Shown: positions 1 through 8,427 of the stretch, one piece after another
How the letters are laid out: each line of letters starts with the position of its first letter
Position numbering within the stretch: position 1 is the stretch's first letter
From: an uncultured Collinsella sp.
GTDB lineage: Bacteria; Actinomycetota; Coriobacteriia; Coriobacteriales; Coriobacteriaceae
Direction of reading: 5' to 3'
Assembly (NCBI GenBank): GCA_900543605.1
Contig: UQSK01000004.1
Location: 3,052-67,051, forward strand
DNA: 64,000 nt
Position numbers and translations under genes: made by a program
Notes under the pieces: generated by a model
Told to the model about the DNA's origin: nothing
The model's input: only the letters and a program-made list of their open reading frames with translations
The model's database searches: none

Positions 1-155
1 CCGCCGTCGACGGAATCGGCGACAGCGATCTTGTCGCCCAAGATAACATAGCTGTTGTATGCCATACCGTTCTCGGACACATCGTACTGGCCCTCGAACA
101 GGTCAATGTCGTGATCGTCGACACCGATGTAGCGGATATCCTTGGTGATCTCCAT
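1..155 (-). CDS. FprA-type flavodiiron protein, N-terminal part only (runs off the window)
   Basis: Only the first 51 codons are present; the gene continues beyond the left edge. The start is ATG at 155, with an AGGAGG ribosome site about 8 nt upstream. The translation begins MEITKDIRYIGVDDHDIDLF and continues through an NSYVILGDKIAVADSVD segment. That matches the start of A-type flavoproteins (flavodiiron proteins), in which an N-terminal metallo-beta-lactamase-like diiron domain precedes a flavodoxin domain. Members reduce O2 or NO in anaerobes and act in the cytoplasm. The diiron ligands lie outside the window, so the assignment rests on the conserved N-terminus alone. Confidence 0.75.
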   Translation of the reverse strand, partial: MEITKDIRYIGVDDHDIDLFEGQYDVSENGMAYNSYVILGDKIAVADSVDG

Positions 156-284
156 CAGGCAAAGCCTCCTAGATAGACAAAAGAACCCGTCTATCATAAC
201 ACTCGTCTTCATAGACACGGCTATCTGCCAGCATCCTTATCGATTGTTATTGAGGCGGAATATACCGCCGTTGACCTGCAAAAA

Positions 285-1316
285 CTATGCGCGCAGTATC
301 GCCGTGCTATGTCGAATAATGAGCTGGCCGGGAATACGGATGGCAACGGTTTTGCCCGCCGTACCCGCCTCGGGAACCGCATGCTCAAACACCTCGCGTC
401 CGCGCTGATGTAAATCGAATCGCACGGTCGTGAGCTCGTTGTGTGCTACAAAATCATCGAGCGAATCATCGACACCCACCACGCTCACGTCCTCGGGCAC
501 GCGCAACCCGCTATCGCGCAGCGCTGCAATTGCGCCATTTGCCATCTGGTCGTTTGCCGCGTAAATCGCCGTCATGGTGTGATCGTGCTCGGCCAGGTAC
601 CTGCCGGCCTCGTAGCCGCTGTTGGCAGACCAGTCGCCCTCGAGCGGCTCTGCCGGCTCGATGTGTTTACGCTCGAGTGCATCCTGCCAACCGGCGCGAC
701 GAAATTGCTCGTCGACCGAGAACGACGGGCCGCCAATATAGCGAATCTGCTCGTGTCCTAGCTCAAACAGGTGATCCATAAGCAATAGCGAGCAGCCGTA
801 ATGATCGGAGTCGACCGTGGTCACCCGCGGGTGCGCGTACATGGTAACGATGACCGTGCCAATGCCCGGCAGTGGATCAAACGTCTCAAAATCGGGCGCC
901 ATGCGGCTCATGCCGATGATGATGCCGTCCACCGGCAATGCGGCCATACGACGCGTGGCCTCGGCAAGCGAAAACTCCTCGGTCTTGGACATCTCGACCA
1001 GCGTGATGGCGCAATTATGCTCGCGAGCAGCGCTGGCGATGCCGTCAATCATTGAGAGGTTGCCAAACTTGGTGACATCGTTGACGCATAGGCCAACCGA
1101 ATGGTATCGACCGTCGCGCAGCGAGCGACCGGCATAACTCGGACGAAAGCCGAGCTCTTGCATAGCGGACTGCACGCGCTGGCGCGTCTGCTCGTTAACG
1201 TTGGGCAAGCCGTTGGCGACGCGCGAAACCGTCTGCTGCGAAACGCCAGCAGCGCGGGCGACGTCGGCCATGGAGACCGGACGCGTACCTGTATCGTTGG
1301 ACGGGCGCCTTGCCAC
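285..1316 (-). CDS. LacI-family transcriptional regulator (probable galKT regulator)
   Basis: The 343-residue product has the standard LacI layout. An N-terminal helix-turn-helix (SMADVARAAGVSQQTVSRV, about residues 15-33) is followed by a hinge helix with YAGRSLRDGR and a periplasmic-binding-protein-like sensor domain ending near residue 340. The chosen start is GTG at 1316, because AAGGTGAT lies just upstream and the HTH begins shortly after. It diverges from galK, and three copies of a 14-bp operator-like site lie between them, so it probably represses galK-galT and itself in response to a galactose-derived ligand. Ligand identity is inference. It resembles the two other LacI regulators in this window in length and domain layout. 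Confidence 0.93.
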   Translation of the reverse strand: MARRPSNDTGTRPVSMADVARAAGVSQQTVSRVANGLPNVNEQTRQRVQSAMQELGFRPSYAGRSLRDGRYHSVGLCVNDVTKFGNLSMIDGIASAAREHNCAITLVEMSKTEEFSLAEATRRMAALPVDGIIIGMSRMAPDFETFDPLPGIGTVIVTMYAHPRVTTVDSDHYGCSLLLMDHLFELGHEQIRYIGGPSFSVDEQFRRAGWQDALERKHIEPAEPLEGDWSANSGYEAGRYLAEHDHTMTAIYAANDQMANGAIAALRDSGLRVPEDVSVVGVDDSLDDFVAHNELTTVRFDLHQRGREVFEHAVPEAGTAGKTVAIRIPGQLIIRHSTAILRA

Positions 1317-1409
1317 AGGATCACCTTCACCCTTGCGAGATCTGAATAGCGTGAATGCCGGCCCGGGCAGGAGTTTAGCCCGCGCCGAGGCCCGCTATCG
1401 TCGGACGCA

Positions 1410-1610
1410 TGTTAACGTACTCTACTTTTTCAATCCGCATCTCTTCTGCTTTATAAGTCCATACGGCAATACCGTTCACGGCTGAATTTCTACCGATTAC
1501 CAGATTCTCAAAAAGTGACAAGAGTTGTATTATGAGTACGTTAACATAGCCCGTAACGTGCGGCATCGTGAACACTTGGTTCATGCCGCTTCAAGTTGTT
1601 AACGTACTCA
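1410..1610. promoter_or_regulatory. Three operator-like sites between the LacI gene and galK
   Basis: TGTTAACGTACTCA occurs at 1597-1610, in reverse orientation at 1533-1546, and with one terminal mismatch at 1410-1423. The 14-mer is an imperfect palindrome around a central CG (TGTTAAC/GTACTCA), which is typical of LacI-family operators. The three copies lie in the 338-bp divergent intergenic region and would cover both promoters. The region also holds an ACCGTTCACG motif at 1471-1480. Confidence 0.7.
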
Positions 1611-1654
1611 TAACGGCGCAAAACTTACCCGTACGCGCCAAGGAAAGGACTCCC

Positions 1655-2860
1655 ATGACCGCCCCCGACGAAAAGACACTCGCCACGCTCACCAAGCTGT
1701 TTGAGGAGGAGTTTGGGCCCATCGGCGATCGCCAGGTGCTCTATGTGCACGCGCCCGGCCGCTCCGAGATCAGTGGCAACCACACCGACCACGAGGGCGG
1801 CCACGTCATCGCCGGCTCGCTCGATGTCGCTGTCGACGGCATCGCCGTGGCAACCGACTCCAACAAGGTCCGCGTCGCCGACGAGGGCTATCCCACGTTT
1901 GAGATCACGCTCGACACGCTGGGTATTCAAGAGTCCGAGAAGGGCACGTCTGCGAGCCTCGTCCGCGGCATGGCCCACGAAATCGCTGCTCTGGGCGTTG
2001 AGCCCCAGGGCTTCGACTTCGTCTTCACCTGCTCTGTCCCCTCGGGCGGCGGCCTTTCGAGCTCTGCTGCTGTCGAGGCGGCATACGGTCGCGCCATGGA
2101 GACGCTCTGGGGCGCACCCGCCATCGAGCCCGTCGCGCTCGCCCAGATGAGCCAGCGCACCGAGAACAACTACTATGGCAAGCCCTGCGGTCTGATGGAC
2201 CAGGCCGCTGTGTGCCTGGGCGGCCTTGCCTACATGGACTTTGAGGACCAGGCTCAGCCTAAAACCCAGAAGCTCGAACTCAACTTTGAGGATCACGGCT
2301 ATGCGCTCGTGCTCGTTAAGGTTGGTGCCGACCACGTGGCCGCCACCGACGATTACGCTGCCGTTCCGCGCGAGATGCAAGACGTCGCCGCCGAGTTTGG
2401 CAAGGCACGCCTGTGCGAGGTAAACGTGGCGGACTTTGACGCCAAGCTCCCCGAGCTGCGTGCCAAACTGGGCGACCGTGCCTGCCTGCGCGCCGTTCAC
2501 TACTGGTACGAGAATGGCCTGGTCGATAAGCGCTGGGCAGCCCTGAACGCCGGCGACATCGATCAGTTCCTGGTCCTGACGCGCGAGTCCGGCGCCAGCT
2601 CTGCCATGTACCTGCAGAATGTCGTTGCCAAGCTGGGCTCCGAGCAGCCTTCGATGTATGCCCTGGCACTGGCCGAGCATGTGCTCGACGGCCGTGGCGC
2701 CGTCCGCATCCACGGCGGCGGCTTTGGTGGCACCATCCAGGCCTTCGTACCGCTCGAGCTTGTCGACACCTTTATCACCAAGATGAACGGCTGGCTGGGC
2801 GAGGGCTCTGCCCGCCACTACGCAATTTCTGACAAGGGGGCTTACGCGGCATGGCTGTAA
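1655..2860 (+). CDS. galK: Galactokinase
   Basis: A 401-residue GHMP kinase that phosphorylates galactose to galactose-1-phosphate, the first committed Leloir step, in the cytoplasm. The galactokinase signature GRSEISGNHTDHEGG lies near residue 32. The ATP-binding motif PSGGGLSSSAA is near residue 130, and the C-terminal IHGGGFGGT motif closes the fold. The start at 1655 is preferred over an upstream in-frame ATG (1568) because GGAAAGGA lies 5-10 nt before it, the protein then begins at the usual place, and 1568 would overlap the operators. The stop overlaps the start of galT, so the two are translationally coupled. Confidence 0.97.
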   Translation: MTAPDEKTLATLTKLFEEEFGPIGDRQVLYVHAPGRSEISGNHTDHEGGHVIAGSLDVAVDGIAVATDSNKVRVADEGYPTFEITLDTLGIQESEKGTSASLVRGMAHEIAALGVEPQGFDFVFTCSVPSGGGLSSSAAVEAAYGRAMETLWGAPAIEPVALAQMSQRTENNYYGKPCGLMDQAAVCLGGLAYMDFEDQAQPKTQKLELNFEDHGYALVLVKVGADHVAATDDYAAVPREMQDVAAEFGKARLCEVNVADFDAKLPELRAKLGDRACLRAVHYWYENGLVDKRWAALNAGDIDQFLVLTRESGASSAMYLQNVVAKLGSEQPSMYALALAEHVLDGRGAVRIHGGGFGGTIQAFVPLELVDTFITKMNGWLGEGSARHYAISDKGAYAAWL

Positions 2861-4479
2861 TGACCGACGTGCGCGAGGCCGCGCAGAACCTGATCGAATA
2901 CGCTATCCACCGATCGATGATCGGCCAGGACGATCGCATCTGGGCCTACAACACCATTTTGGAGTGCATCGGCGCCACGGGCCCGGCGCTCGACATGGCC
3001 TGGGCGCTCCAGGTCGAGAAACTCTCGCTCTTGCACCCCGATACCCTGCCCAACTTTGACCTTGAAGGCACACTTGCCGCGCTTGCCGAGGCGGCTGTTG
3101 CCAACGGTGCTGCCGAGGACACGGTATCGGGCCGCGACCGCATCGCCATGCGCATCATGGGCGTGCTGATGCCGAGGCCTTCGGTTGTAAACGAGGAATT
3201 CAACGGCCGCATGGGCGTCAACGAGCCCCGCGCCGCGACTGACTGGTTCTACGGCCTGTGCTGCGACGCCGGCTACGTGCGCCGTGCCGCCATCGCGCGC
3301 AACATCAAATGGAACACCCCAACCAACTGGGGCGACCTGGAGATTACCATCAACCTGTCCAAGCCCGAGAAGGACCCGCGAGATATCGCTGTGGCAGGTG
3401 CAGCCAAGAACACGGGCGAGAAGTATCCCGCCTGCCAGCTCTGCATCGAAAACGAGGGCTATCCCGGACGCTCCGCCGCAGCCGACGGCGGCGCCCATCC
3501 CGCCCGCCAGAATCTGCGCGTTATTCCCATTCAGCTTAATGGCGAGCGCTGGGGCTTCCAGTACAGCCCGTACGCGTACTTTAACGAGCACTGCATTGCC
3601 ATGAGCTCCGAGCATCGTCCGATGCACGTCGACCGCAAGGGCCTGACCTGCCTGCTCGACTTTGTGGACCTGTTCCCGCACTATTTCATTGGCTCCAACG
3701 CCGACCTGCCCATCGTGGGCGGCTCGATCTTGTCGCACGACCACTTCCAGGGCGGCGCGCACGAGTTCCCCATGATGCATGCCGCCGAGGTCTCGCAGTT
3801 TAGCGTGCCCGGATTTGACCAAGTCACCGGCACTGTGCTGCAGTGGCCGCTCTCGGTGCTGCGCCTGCACTCGCATGACCGCGCTCAGCTGCTCGACGCT
3901 GCCGAGAAGATTATCCTCGCCTGGCGCGAGTGGACCGATGAGTCTGTGGGCGTCATCGCGTACACAGCCGATGGCGTGGCGCACAACACCGTGACGCCCG
4001 TCATCCGCCGCGTCGACTCTCGCGGAAATGCCGGCGGCGAAATCTACGAGGCCTACCTGGCGCTTCGCTGCAACATCACGACCGACGAGCATCCGCTGGG
4101 CGTGTTCCACCCGCATGCCGAGTACCACCACATTAAGAAGGAGAACATCGGCCTGATCGAGGTCATGGGCCTGGCCATTCTTCCGCCGCGCCTGGTTCCC
4201 GAGCTCGGCGCTGTCCGCGAGCACCTGCTGGCGGCCAAGGTCGATGCCAGCTACGACCTTGCTAGCGCGCTCGAGGGCGATGATCTATGCCGCAGCCACG
4301 CCGCATGGGCCAAGGATGTCTTTGCCCGCCGCGCCGACGAGCTTACGGCAGACAACGCCATCGATATCCTGCACGAGGAGGTCGGCGTGGTGTTTGGCCA
4401 CGTGCTCGACAACGCCGGCGTCTTTAAGTGGGACGAAGCCGGCCGCGCCGCCCAGCAGCGCTTTATCGACTCGCTGTAG
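2851..4479 (+). CDS. galT: UDP-glucose--hexose-1-phosphate uridylyltransferase (Gram-positive type GalT)
   Basis: The 542-residue product belongs to the long form of GalT found in Firmicutes and Actinobacteria. It exchanges galactose-1-phosphate with UDP-glucose to give UDP-galactose and glucose-1-phosphate. Landmarks include NIKWNTPTNWGDLEITINLS near residue 152 and PIVGGSILSHDHFQGGAHEF near residue 285, which carries the histidine cluster expected near the active site. The start ATG at 2851 lies inside the last codons of galK and has AGGGGG about 11 nt upstream; ATG at 2860 is an alternative. galE is absent from the window. A strong terminator follows 55 bp after the stop. Confidence 0.95.
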   Translation: MAVMTDVREAAQNLIEYAIHRSMIGQDDRIWAYNTILECIGATGPALDMAWALQVEKLSLLHPDTLPNFDLEGTLAALAEAAVANGAAEDTVSGRDRIAMRIMGVLMPRPSVVNEEFNGRMGVNEPRAATDWFYGLCCDAGYVRRAAIARNIKWNTPTNWGDLEITINLSKPEKDPRDIAVAGAAKNTGEKYPACQLCIENEGYPGRSAAADGGAHPARQNLRVIPIQLNGERWGFQYSPYAYFNEHCIAMSSEHRPMHVDRKGLTCLLDFVDLFPHYFIGSNADLPIVGGSILSHDHFQGGAHEFPMMHAAEVSQFSVPGFDQVTGTVLQWPLSVLRLHSHDRAQLLDAAEKIILAWREWTDESVGVIAYTADGVAHNTVTPVIRRVDSRGNAGGEIYEAYLALRCNITTDEHPLGVFHPHAEYHHIKKENIGLIEVMGLAILPPRLVPELGAVREHLLAAKVDASYDLASALEGDDLCRSHAAWAKDVFARRADELTADNAIDILHEEVGVVFGHVLDNAGVFKWDEAGRAAQQRFIDSL

Positions 4480-4534
4480 AGCACAGACCCGGACGCTCAA
4501 CGGCAGCCCCCACGACATAGCCACCTACACGACA

Positions 4535-4575
4535 ACGGCGCCCGCCGGCAACATCGCCGGCGGGCGCCGTTTTCT
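4535..4575 (+). terminator. Rho-independent terminator after galKT
   Basis: The GC-rich hairpin ACGGCGCCCGCCGGC / GCCGGCGGGCGCCGT has a short loop and ends in TTTTCT. It closes the galK-galT unit. Confidence 0.9.
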
Positions 4576-4605
4576 GATGCAAGGGTAGCTAATTTGCACC
4601 AAAAC

Positions 4606-4645
4606 AAGGAGTGTCCCAAACTGCCGGCAGAAAAAGAACGTCCCC
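4606..4645. repeat. Dispersed GGGACGTTC-type repeat, left flank of the AAA ATPase cassette
   Basis: The 40-bp sequence starts AAGGAGTGTCCCAAACTGCC and ends AAAGAACGTCCCC. A near-identical copy in the same orientation lies at 6117-6155 on the other side of the ATPase gene. A related palindromic copy lies at 59312-59346. Confidence 0.75.
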
Positions 4646-4664
4646 AGATGCCTACCTAAACCCT

Positions 4665-4752
4665 CACATTATTCGATGGAAAAACGTGGTTGCCTCCCAC
4701 ATTATTCGATGGAAAAACGTGGTTTGCTCCCACATTTTTCGATGGAAAGACC
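4665..4752. repeat. Three tandem 33-bp units, each an imperfect palindrome
   Basis: Units start at 4665, 4698 and 4731, exactly 33 bp apart; the third is shortened and slightly diverged. Each carries a 26-bp dyad with outer arms CCACATTNTTC and GAAAAACGTGG around ATCG-like bases. The array lies 40-127 bp upstream of the ATPase start, so it may be an operator array or a hairpin-forming leader. Confidence 0.85.
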
Positions 4753-4791
4753 AAAACGGTCTTATACTAACCATGATCGTTAGGAGGCAGT

Positions 4792-6093
4792 ATGCAGCGA
4801 CAGCTAATGGACGAACTCATCGCTTGGAAATCTAGGGCAAACCGTAAGCCCCTCCTGCTTAAAGGGGCCCGCCAGACGGGAAAAACCTGGCTTCTCAACG
4901 AATTCGCAGGCCAGCAGTATCAAAACGTCATCCGTTTTGACTTTATGCTCGAACCGGGCGTACGTTCGCTGTTCGACGGAAGCCTTGACCCCAAACGCAT
5001 CATCTCCCAGATAGAGCTCCTGCGCGGCCAGACCATAACGCCGACAGACACACTCATCATCTTCGACGAAATCCAAGAGGCACCGCGTGGCATCACCTCG
5101 CTCAAATACTTCAACGAGCTGGCGCCGGAATACCATATCGTGGCAGCCGGCTCCTATATGGGGCTCGCGCTCCGACGCGAAAACGAGTCGTTCCCCGTCG
5201 GCAAGATTGACCAGCTTACCATGCGCCCCATGGGGTTTGTCGAGTTCGTTCGTGCCGTCGATGGCGATCCGCTCGCAGATGCCATCCTTGCCGCAGACAT
5301 GGACCTGCTGGCAAACGTTTCCGAAAAGCTCGAGCGCCTGCTCAAGGAATACCTCGTTGTCGGTGGCATGCCAGAAGTTGTCTCCGCTTTCGCCACCTCC
5401 CACGATTTCATCGAGGCCCGCAGGCTTCAGCAGCAAATCATCGAAGCTTACGAATCCGATTTTGGCAAGCATGCGCCAGCCCGCATCGTCGAGCGCATGA
5501 GGCTGGTTTGGAAATCCCTTCCCGGCCAGCTCGCAAAGGAAAACAAGAAGTTCGTCTACGGTGCGCTCCGTCCCGGGGCGCGCGCACGCGATTTTGAGGA
5601 AAGCCTCCAGTGGCTCATGGACTATGGAATCGTTCATAAGGTACCACGTGTTTCCGCCCTAAGAGCACCACTCACAAGCTACGAGGATCTCTCGGGCTTC
5701 AAGCTGTTCTGCATCGACACCGGCATCCTCGGAGCACTCTCCGGCCTCTCGCCAGCCATTGTTCTGAACGGGCCCGCAGTTTTTACGGAGTTCAAAGGCT
5801 CGCTGACCGAGCAATACGTCGCACAGGAGCTTTTGTTCCAAGGCAAAACTCCCGCGTATTGGCCATCCTCCTCCGGCAATGCAGAGACTGACTTTGCCAT
5901 CGACCATGCGGGGACCGTGCTTCCGCTCGAGGTCAAGGCGGCAGAGAACCTCAAAGCAAAGAGCCTGAGGATTGCCTGCGAGAAGTTCAAGCTCGAGCGC
6001 TGCGTGAGAACATCGTTAGCGGCATATAGAGACGAGGGCACGCTCGTCAACATTCCGCTCTGGGAGATTGGGCAAATCGACAAGCTGGCATAG
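4792..6093 (+). CDS. AAA+ ATPase of the AAA_14/DUF4143 family
   Basis: The 433-residue product has a Walker A motif (GARQTGKT, residues 25-32), a Walker B motif (LIIFDEIQE, near 88-96) and a sensor-like GSYMGLALR. The C-terminal DUF4143 region ends with an ETDFAID...LPLEVKA arrangement that recalls PD-(D/E)XK-like folds. The start has a good site (TAGGAGG) 6 nt upstream. The family is common in bacteria and archaea, often as scattered accessory genes; the molecular role is not established. The gene is a singleton flanked by direct repeats (4606-4645 and 6117-6155) and preceded by tandem palindromes, which suggests acquisition as a unit. No partner toxin or nuclease gene is adjacent. Confidence 0.9.
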   Translation: MQRQLMDELIAWKSRANRKPLLLKGARQTGKTWLLNEFAGQQYQNVIRFDFMLEPGVRSLFDGSLDPKRIISQIELLRGQTITPTDTLIIFDEIQEAPRGITSLKYFNELAPEYHIVAAGSYMGLALRRENESFPVGKIDQLTMRPMGFVEFVRAVDGDPLADAILAADMDLLANVSEKLERLLKEYLVVGGMPEVVSAFATSHDFIEARRLQQQIIEAYESDFGKHAPARIVERMRLVWKSLPGQLAKENKKFVYGALRPGARARDFEESLQWLMDYGIVHKVPRVSALRAPLTSYEDLSGFKLFCIDTGILGALSGLSPAIVLNGPAVFTEFKGSLTEQYVAQELLFQGKTPAYWPSSSGNAETDFAIDHAGTVLPLEVKAAENLKAKSLRIACEKFKLERCVRTSLAAYRDEGTLVNIPLWEIGQIDKLA

Positions 6094-6116
6094 GCGCTGT
6101 GGAGGGGGTGTCCCGT

Positions 6117-6155
6117 AAGGAGTGTCCCAAACTGCCGGCAAAAAAGGAACGTCCC
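6117..6155. repeat. Dispersed GGGACGTTC-type repeat, right flank of the AAA ATPase cassette
   Basis: This is a near copy of 4606-4645 in the same orientation (AAGGAGTGTCCCAAACTGCC, then AAAGGAACGTCCCT). With the left copy it brackets the ATPase gene as direct repeats. Confidence 0.75.
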
Positions 6156-6210
6156 TATCTGCCGCATTCCCGAAGCAAAGCAACGCCGATGTTTTGGCCA
6201 CGACAGCGAA

Positions 6211-6307
6211 AGCCCGCCAAAGCGAGCAAGGTGCCTTGAAGCGAGGCGGCATTGACCTTCTGGTCATGCCGCCGAAGCTGAAAGGCAGATTGCCGCTCTG
6301 GCGGGCT
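6211..6307. repeat. 97-bp imperfect inverted repeat (long hairpin)
   Basis: The outer arms AGCCCGCC/GGCGGGCT and inner arms GGCGGCAT/ATGCCGCC pair along nearly the full 97 bp with a short GACCTTCTGGTC tip. It lies between two convergent genes. No coding potential is visible. It may be a small mobile palindrome or a structured RNA. Confidence 0.65.
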
Positions 6308-6321
6308 TGCAGCGTCGGCTG

Positions 6322-6349
6322 GTTACGCGGTTTGGTAAAACCGCGTAAC
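6322..6349. terminator. Hairpin between convergent ATPase and kinase genes
   Basis: GTTACGCGGTTT-GGTA-AAACCGCGTAAC is a perfect 12-bp stem ending one base before the kinase stop codon (6351-6353). There is no good T-run on either strand, so termination is plausible but not certain. Confidence 0.5.
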
Positions 6350-6350
6350 T

Positions 6351-7286
6351 CTAAAGCTCCGTCACTTCAACGTTGTTGTAGATCTCGTCCCAGCGGTCCA
6401 TGACCAGGTGGCCGGTCTTGGGATCCATGGCGTTGAGCTTGCCGCAGGTATTGGCGGTCTTGAGCACCGTGACGTCGTCGGCACCAGCAGCAATCGCATG
6501 CGCAAAGCCGGCGATGGTCGAATCGCCGGAACCCGTCGCGTTTACAGCCGCAATCGCGGGCGTCTTGGCGCGGAACGCGCGACCCTCATGGAAGCCCACC
6601 GAACCGGCAGCGCCCATCGAAACGACAACCCAGGGAATACCGGCAAAGCGGCCATCGGCGGCGAGCGCCTCGCGCAGGGCATCGACATCATCGGTCGTAA
6701 AGGACGTACCCAGCAGGCCGTTAATCTCGGTAAGGTTGGGCTTTACGAGCTCAGGCTTAGCGTCGGACTCCAGCGCGGCCTCCAGCGATGCACCCGAGGT
6801 GTCGAGCAGCACTTTGGCGCCCGCCTCTTCGGCGATCTTGACGAGCTCGGCATAGTAGCCGGCATCGACGCCACGCGGCAGCGAGCCCGAAAGCGTCACA
6901 ACGTCCGCCTTCGCTGCAAGCTCGGCGAACTTGGCCGTAAAGGCCTCGAGCTCGGCCGGGGCGATCTGCGGGCCGCTCTCCAGCAGCTCGGTCTGATTGC
7001 CCTCGTGCAGAATATTCAGGCAAATGCGCGTCTCACCGGCGATGGGCACAAAGTCGTTCTTGACGCCATCAGCATCCATGAGCTCGGCCATATAGGCACC
7101 CATGTGGCCGCCGAGCAGACCGGTCGCGAGCACGTCGTCGCCCAGCTGCAGCAGCACGCGGCTCACGTTGAGGCCCTTACCGCCAGCGGTCTTTTCGGGC
7201 GTCACGCGGTTAACATCGTCGATGATCAACTTGTCGAGCTGATAGCGCGTATCAATCGACGGGTTCATGGTAACGGTCAGAATCAT
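6351..7286 (-). CDS. lacC: PfkB-family hexose-phosphate kinase (LacC tagatose-6-phosphate kinase / FruK type), copy 1
   Basis: The 311-residue PfkB-fold kinase starts MILTVTMNPSIDTRYQLDKL. It has the glycine motif GGKGLNVSRVL near residue 39 and the C-terminal signature VNATGSGDSTIAGFAHAI with the catalytic aspartate. The LacC and FruK subfamilies are hard to separate by eye. LacC (tagatose-6-phosphate to tagatose-1,6-bisphosphate) is favoured because lacA and lacB are immediately upstream on the same strand. The start at 7286 has AGGAGTT about 6 nt upstream; an in-frame upstream extension lacks support. A second copy lies at 31953-32888, again next to a LacX-like mutarotase. No LacD aldolase gene is in the window. 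Confidence 0.88.
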   Translation of the reverse strand: MILTVTMNPSIDTRYQLDKLIIDDVNRVTPEKTAGGKGLNVSRVLLQLGDDVLATGLLGGHMGAYMAELMDADGVKNDFVPIAGETRICLNILHEGNQTELLESGPQIAPAELEAFTAKFAELAAKADVVTLSGSLPRGVDAGYYAELVKIAEEAGAKVLLDTSGASLEAALESDAKPELVKPNLTEINGLLGTSFTTDDVDALREALAADGRFAGIPWVVVSMGAAGSVGFHEGRAFRAKTPAIAAVNATGSGDSTIAGFAHAIAAGADDVTVLKTANTCGKLNAMDPKTGHLVMDRWDEIYNNVEVTEL

Positions 7287-7342
7287 ATTGAACTCCTGTT
7301 TCCGAGGCACGACACGCGCGGCCCCAAACATACGATAGCTCG

Positions 7343-8224
7343 TTAAAGGATCTCGATCTCAAAGCCGCGGGTAACGGTCTCCCCCGGCTTGGCCACCAGG
7401 CAGCCACGCTTGTGCTCCAGAATATCGTCCTCGTCGGAGCAGGTGGACAGGCCGCCCCACGGTTCCACGGCCACAAAGTCACCCTCGGGCTTGCTCCACA
7501 CAATCAGGTACGGCATATCGGGGAACGTCAGTCGCACGCCCTTGTCCTCGGTCTTCTTGGTCAGCGTAACCACGCGGCTCTCGAGCACGTCAAAGATGGT
7601 CTCCGCGAAGTCAAAGAGTTCGTGGGTCAGCGGCAGATCATGGCCAACCATCGGGTTCTTGCTACGATGCTCAACATCAATCAGGCCCGTCGAGGGAACG
7701 GCAGTACAGAGCTCGGCGGCCTCGCGCTGCTCAAAACGGAGCTCGTAGTCGTCATAGGACTCGCCCTCGTCAAGCGGGCACTTAAAGCCAGGGTGACCGC
7801 CCACAAAGAACGGCATGTCCTCGGTGCCCTCATTGGTCACCTCGTACGACACGGCCACCTTCTCCGCATCGATCGTGTAACGAGCAACGATCTTAAACGG
7901 ATACGGGTGCTGCTCGAGCAACTCGGCATGGTCGGCAGAGCTTAGGCTCAGCGCGACCATGTTGTCGCTCTGCTCCTCGAGCTTCCACTCCTGTTTGCGA
8001 GCAAAGCCGTGACGGGCGAGCTTAACCTCGCGGCCGCCCATGGTCATTGCGTGACCGTCGCGAAGGCCGCCGCAGATCGGGAAACAAATGGGTGCCTGGC
8101 CCGACCACACCGCCGGGTCGCCCTGCCACAGGTACTCACGGCCGTTGGCCGCAATAGAAGTGAACGATCCGCCAGCCGTGCTCAACGCAATGCGGACAGA
8201 GCCGTTATCAAGAACAAACTCCAT
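7343..8224 (-). CDS. lacX: Aldose 1-epimerase-like protein of the LacX type, copy 1
   Basis: The 293-residue galactose-mutarotase-fold protein has the motif STAGGSFTSIAANGREYLWQGDP at its N-terminus (position about 15-37), FPICGGLRDG near 50 and FFVGGHPGFKCPL near 156. LacX accompanies lac genes of the tagatose pathway in Gram-positives and is thought to act on a sugar or sugar-phosphate anomer. The ATG at 8224 is chosen because AAGGAGAAG lies just before it; an ATG six codons upstream would place that site inside the gene. A same-length paralogue is at 32948-33829. It is probably co-transcribed with the kinase gene 56 bp downstream. Confidence 0.88.
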   Translation of the reverse strand: MEFVLDNGSVRIALSTAGGSFTSIAANGREYLWQGDPAVWSGQAPICFPICGGLRDGHAMTMGGREVKLARHGFARKQEWKLEEQSDNMVALSLSSADHAELLEQHPYPFKIVARYTIDAEKVAVSYEVTNEGTEDMPFFVGGHPGFKCPLDEGESYDDYELRFEQREAAELCTAVPSTGLIDVEHRSKNPMVGHDLPLTHELFDFAETIFDVLESRVVTLTKKTEDKGVRLTFPDMPYLIVWSKPEGDFVAVEPWGGLSTCSDEDDILEHKRGCLVAKPGETVTRGFEIEIL

Positions 8225-8427
8225 GGGAATCTTCTCCTTCACATATCATCTCGCACGATCCATTGTGAACGTCGTGCCTTTAGAAGAAAGGTAATGAGGC
8301 AGCGCCGCAAACAAAAGAACAATGCACGTCCAGCCCGCTGGGCCAATTGGGCTGATAGCAAACCGGCCCGCGCCCCATCACAGAAACGCGAGCCGTCAAC
8401 GGACTAGTTAATTACGCCGGATACCCG

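Noticed and set aside
4611..4835. 74-codon frame with HIIRWKNVV repeats
   Set aside because: The repeats come from 33-bp DNA units, whose length is a multiple of three. The frame overlaps the ATPase start and has no ribosome site, so the palindromic DNA is the likely functional unit.
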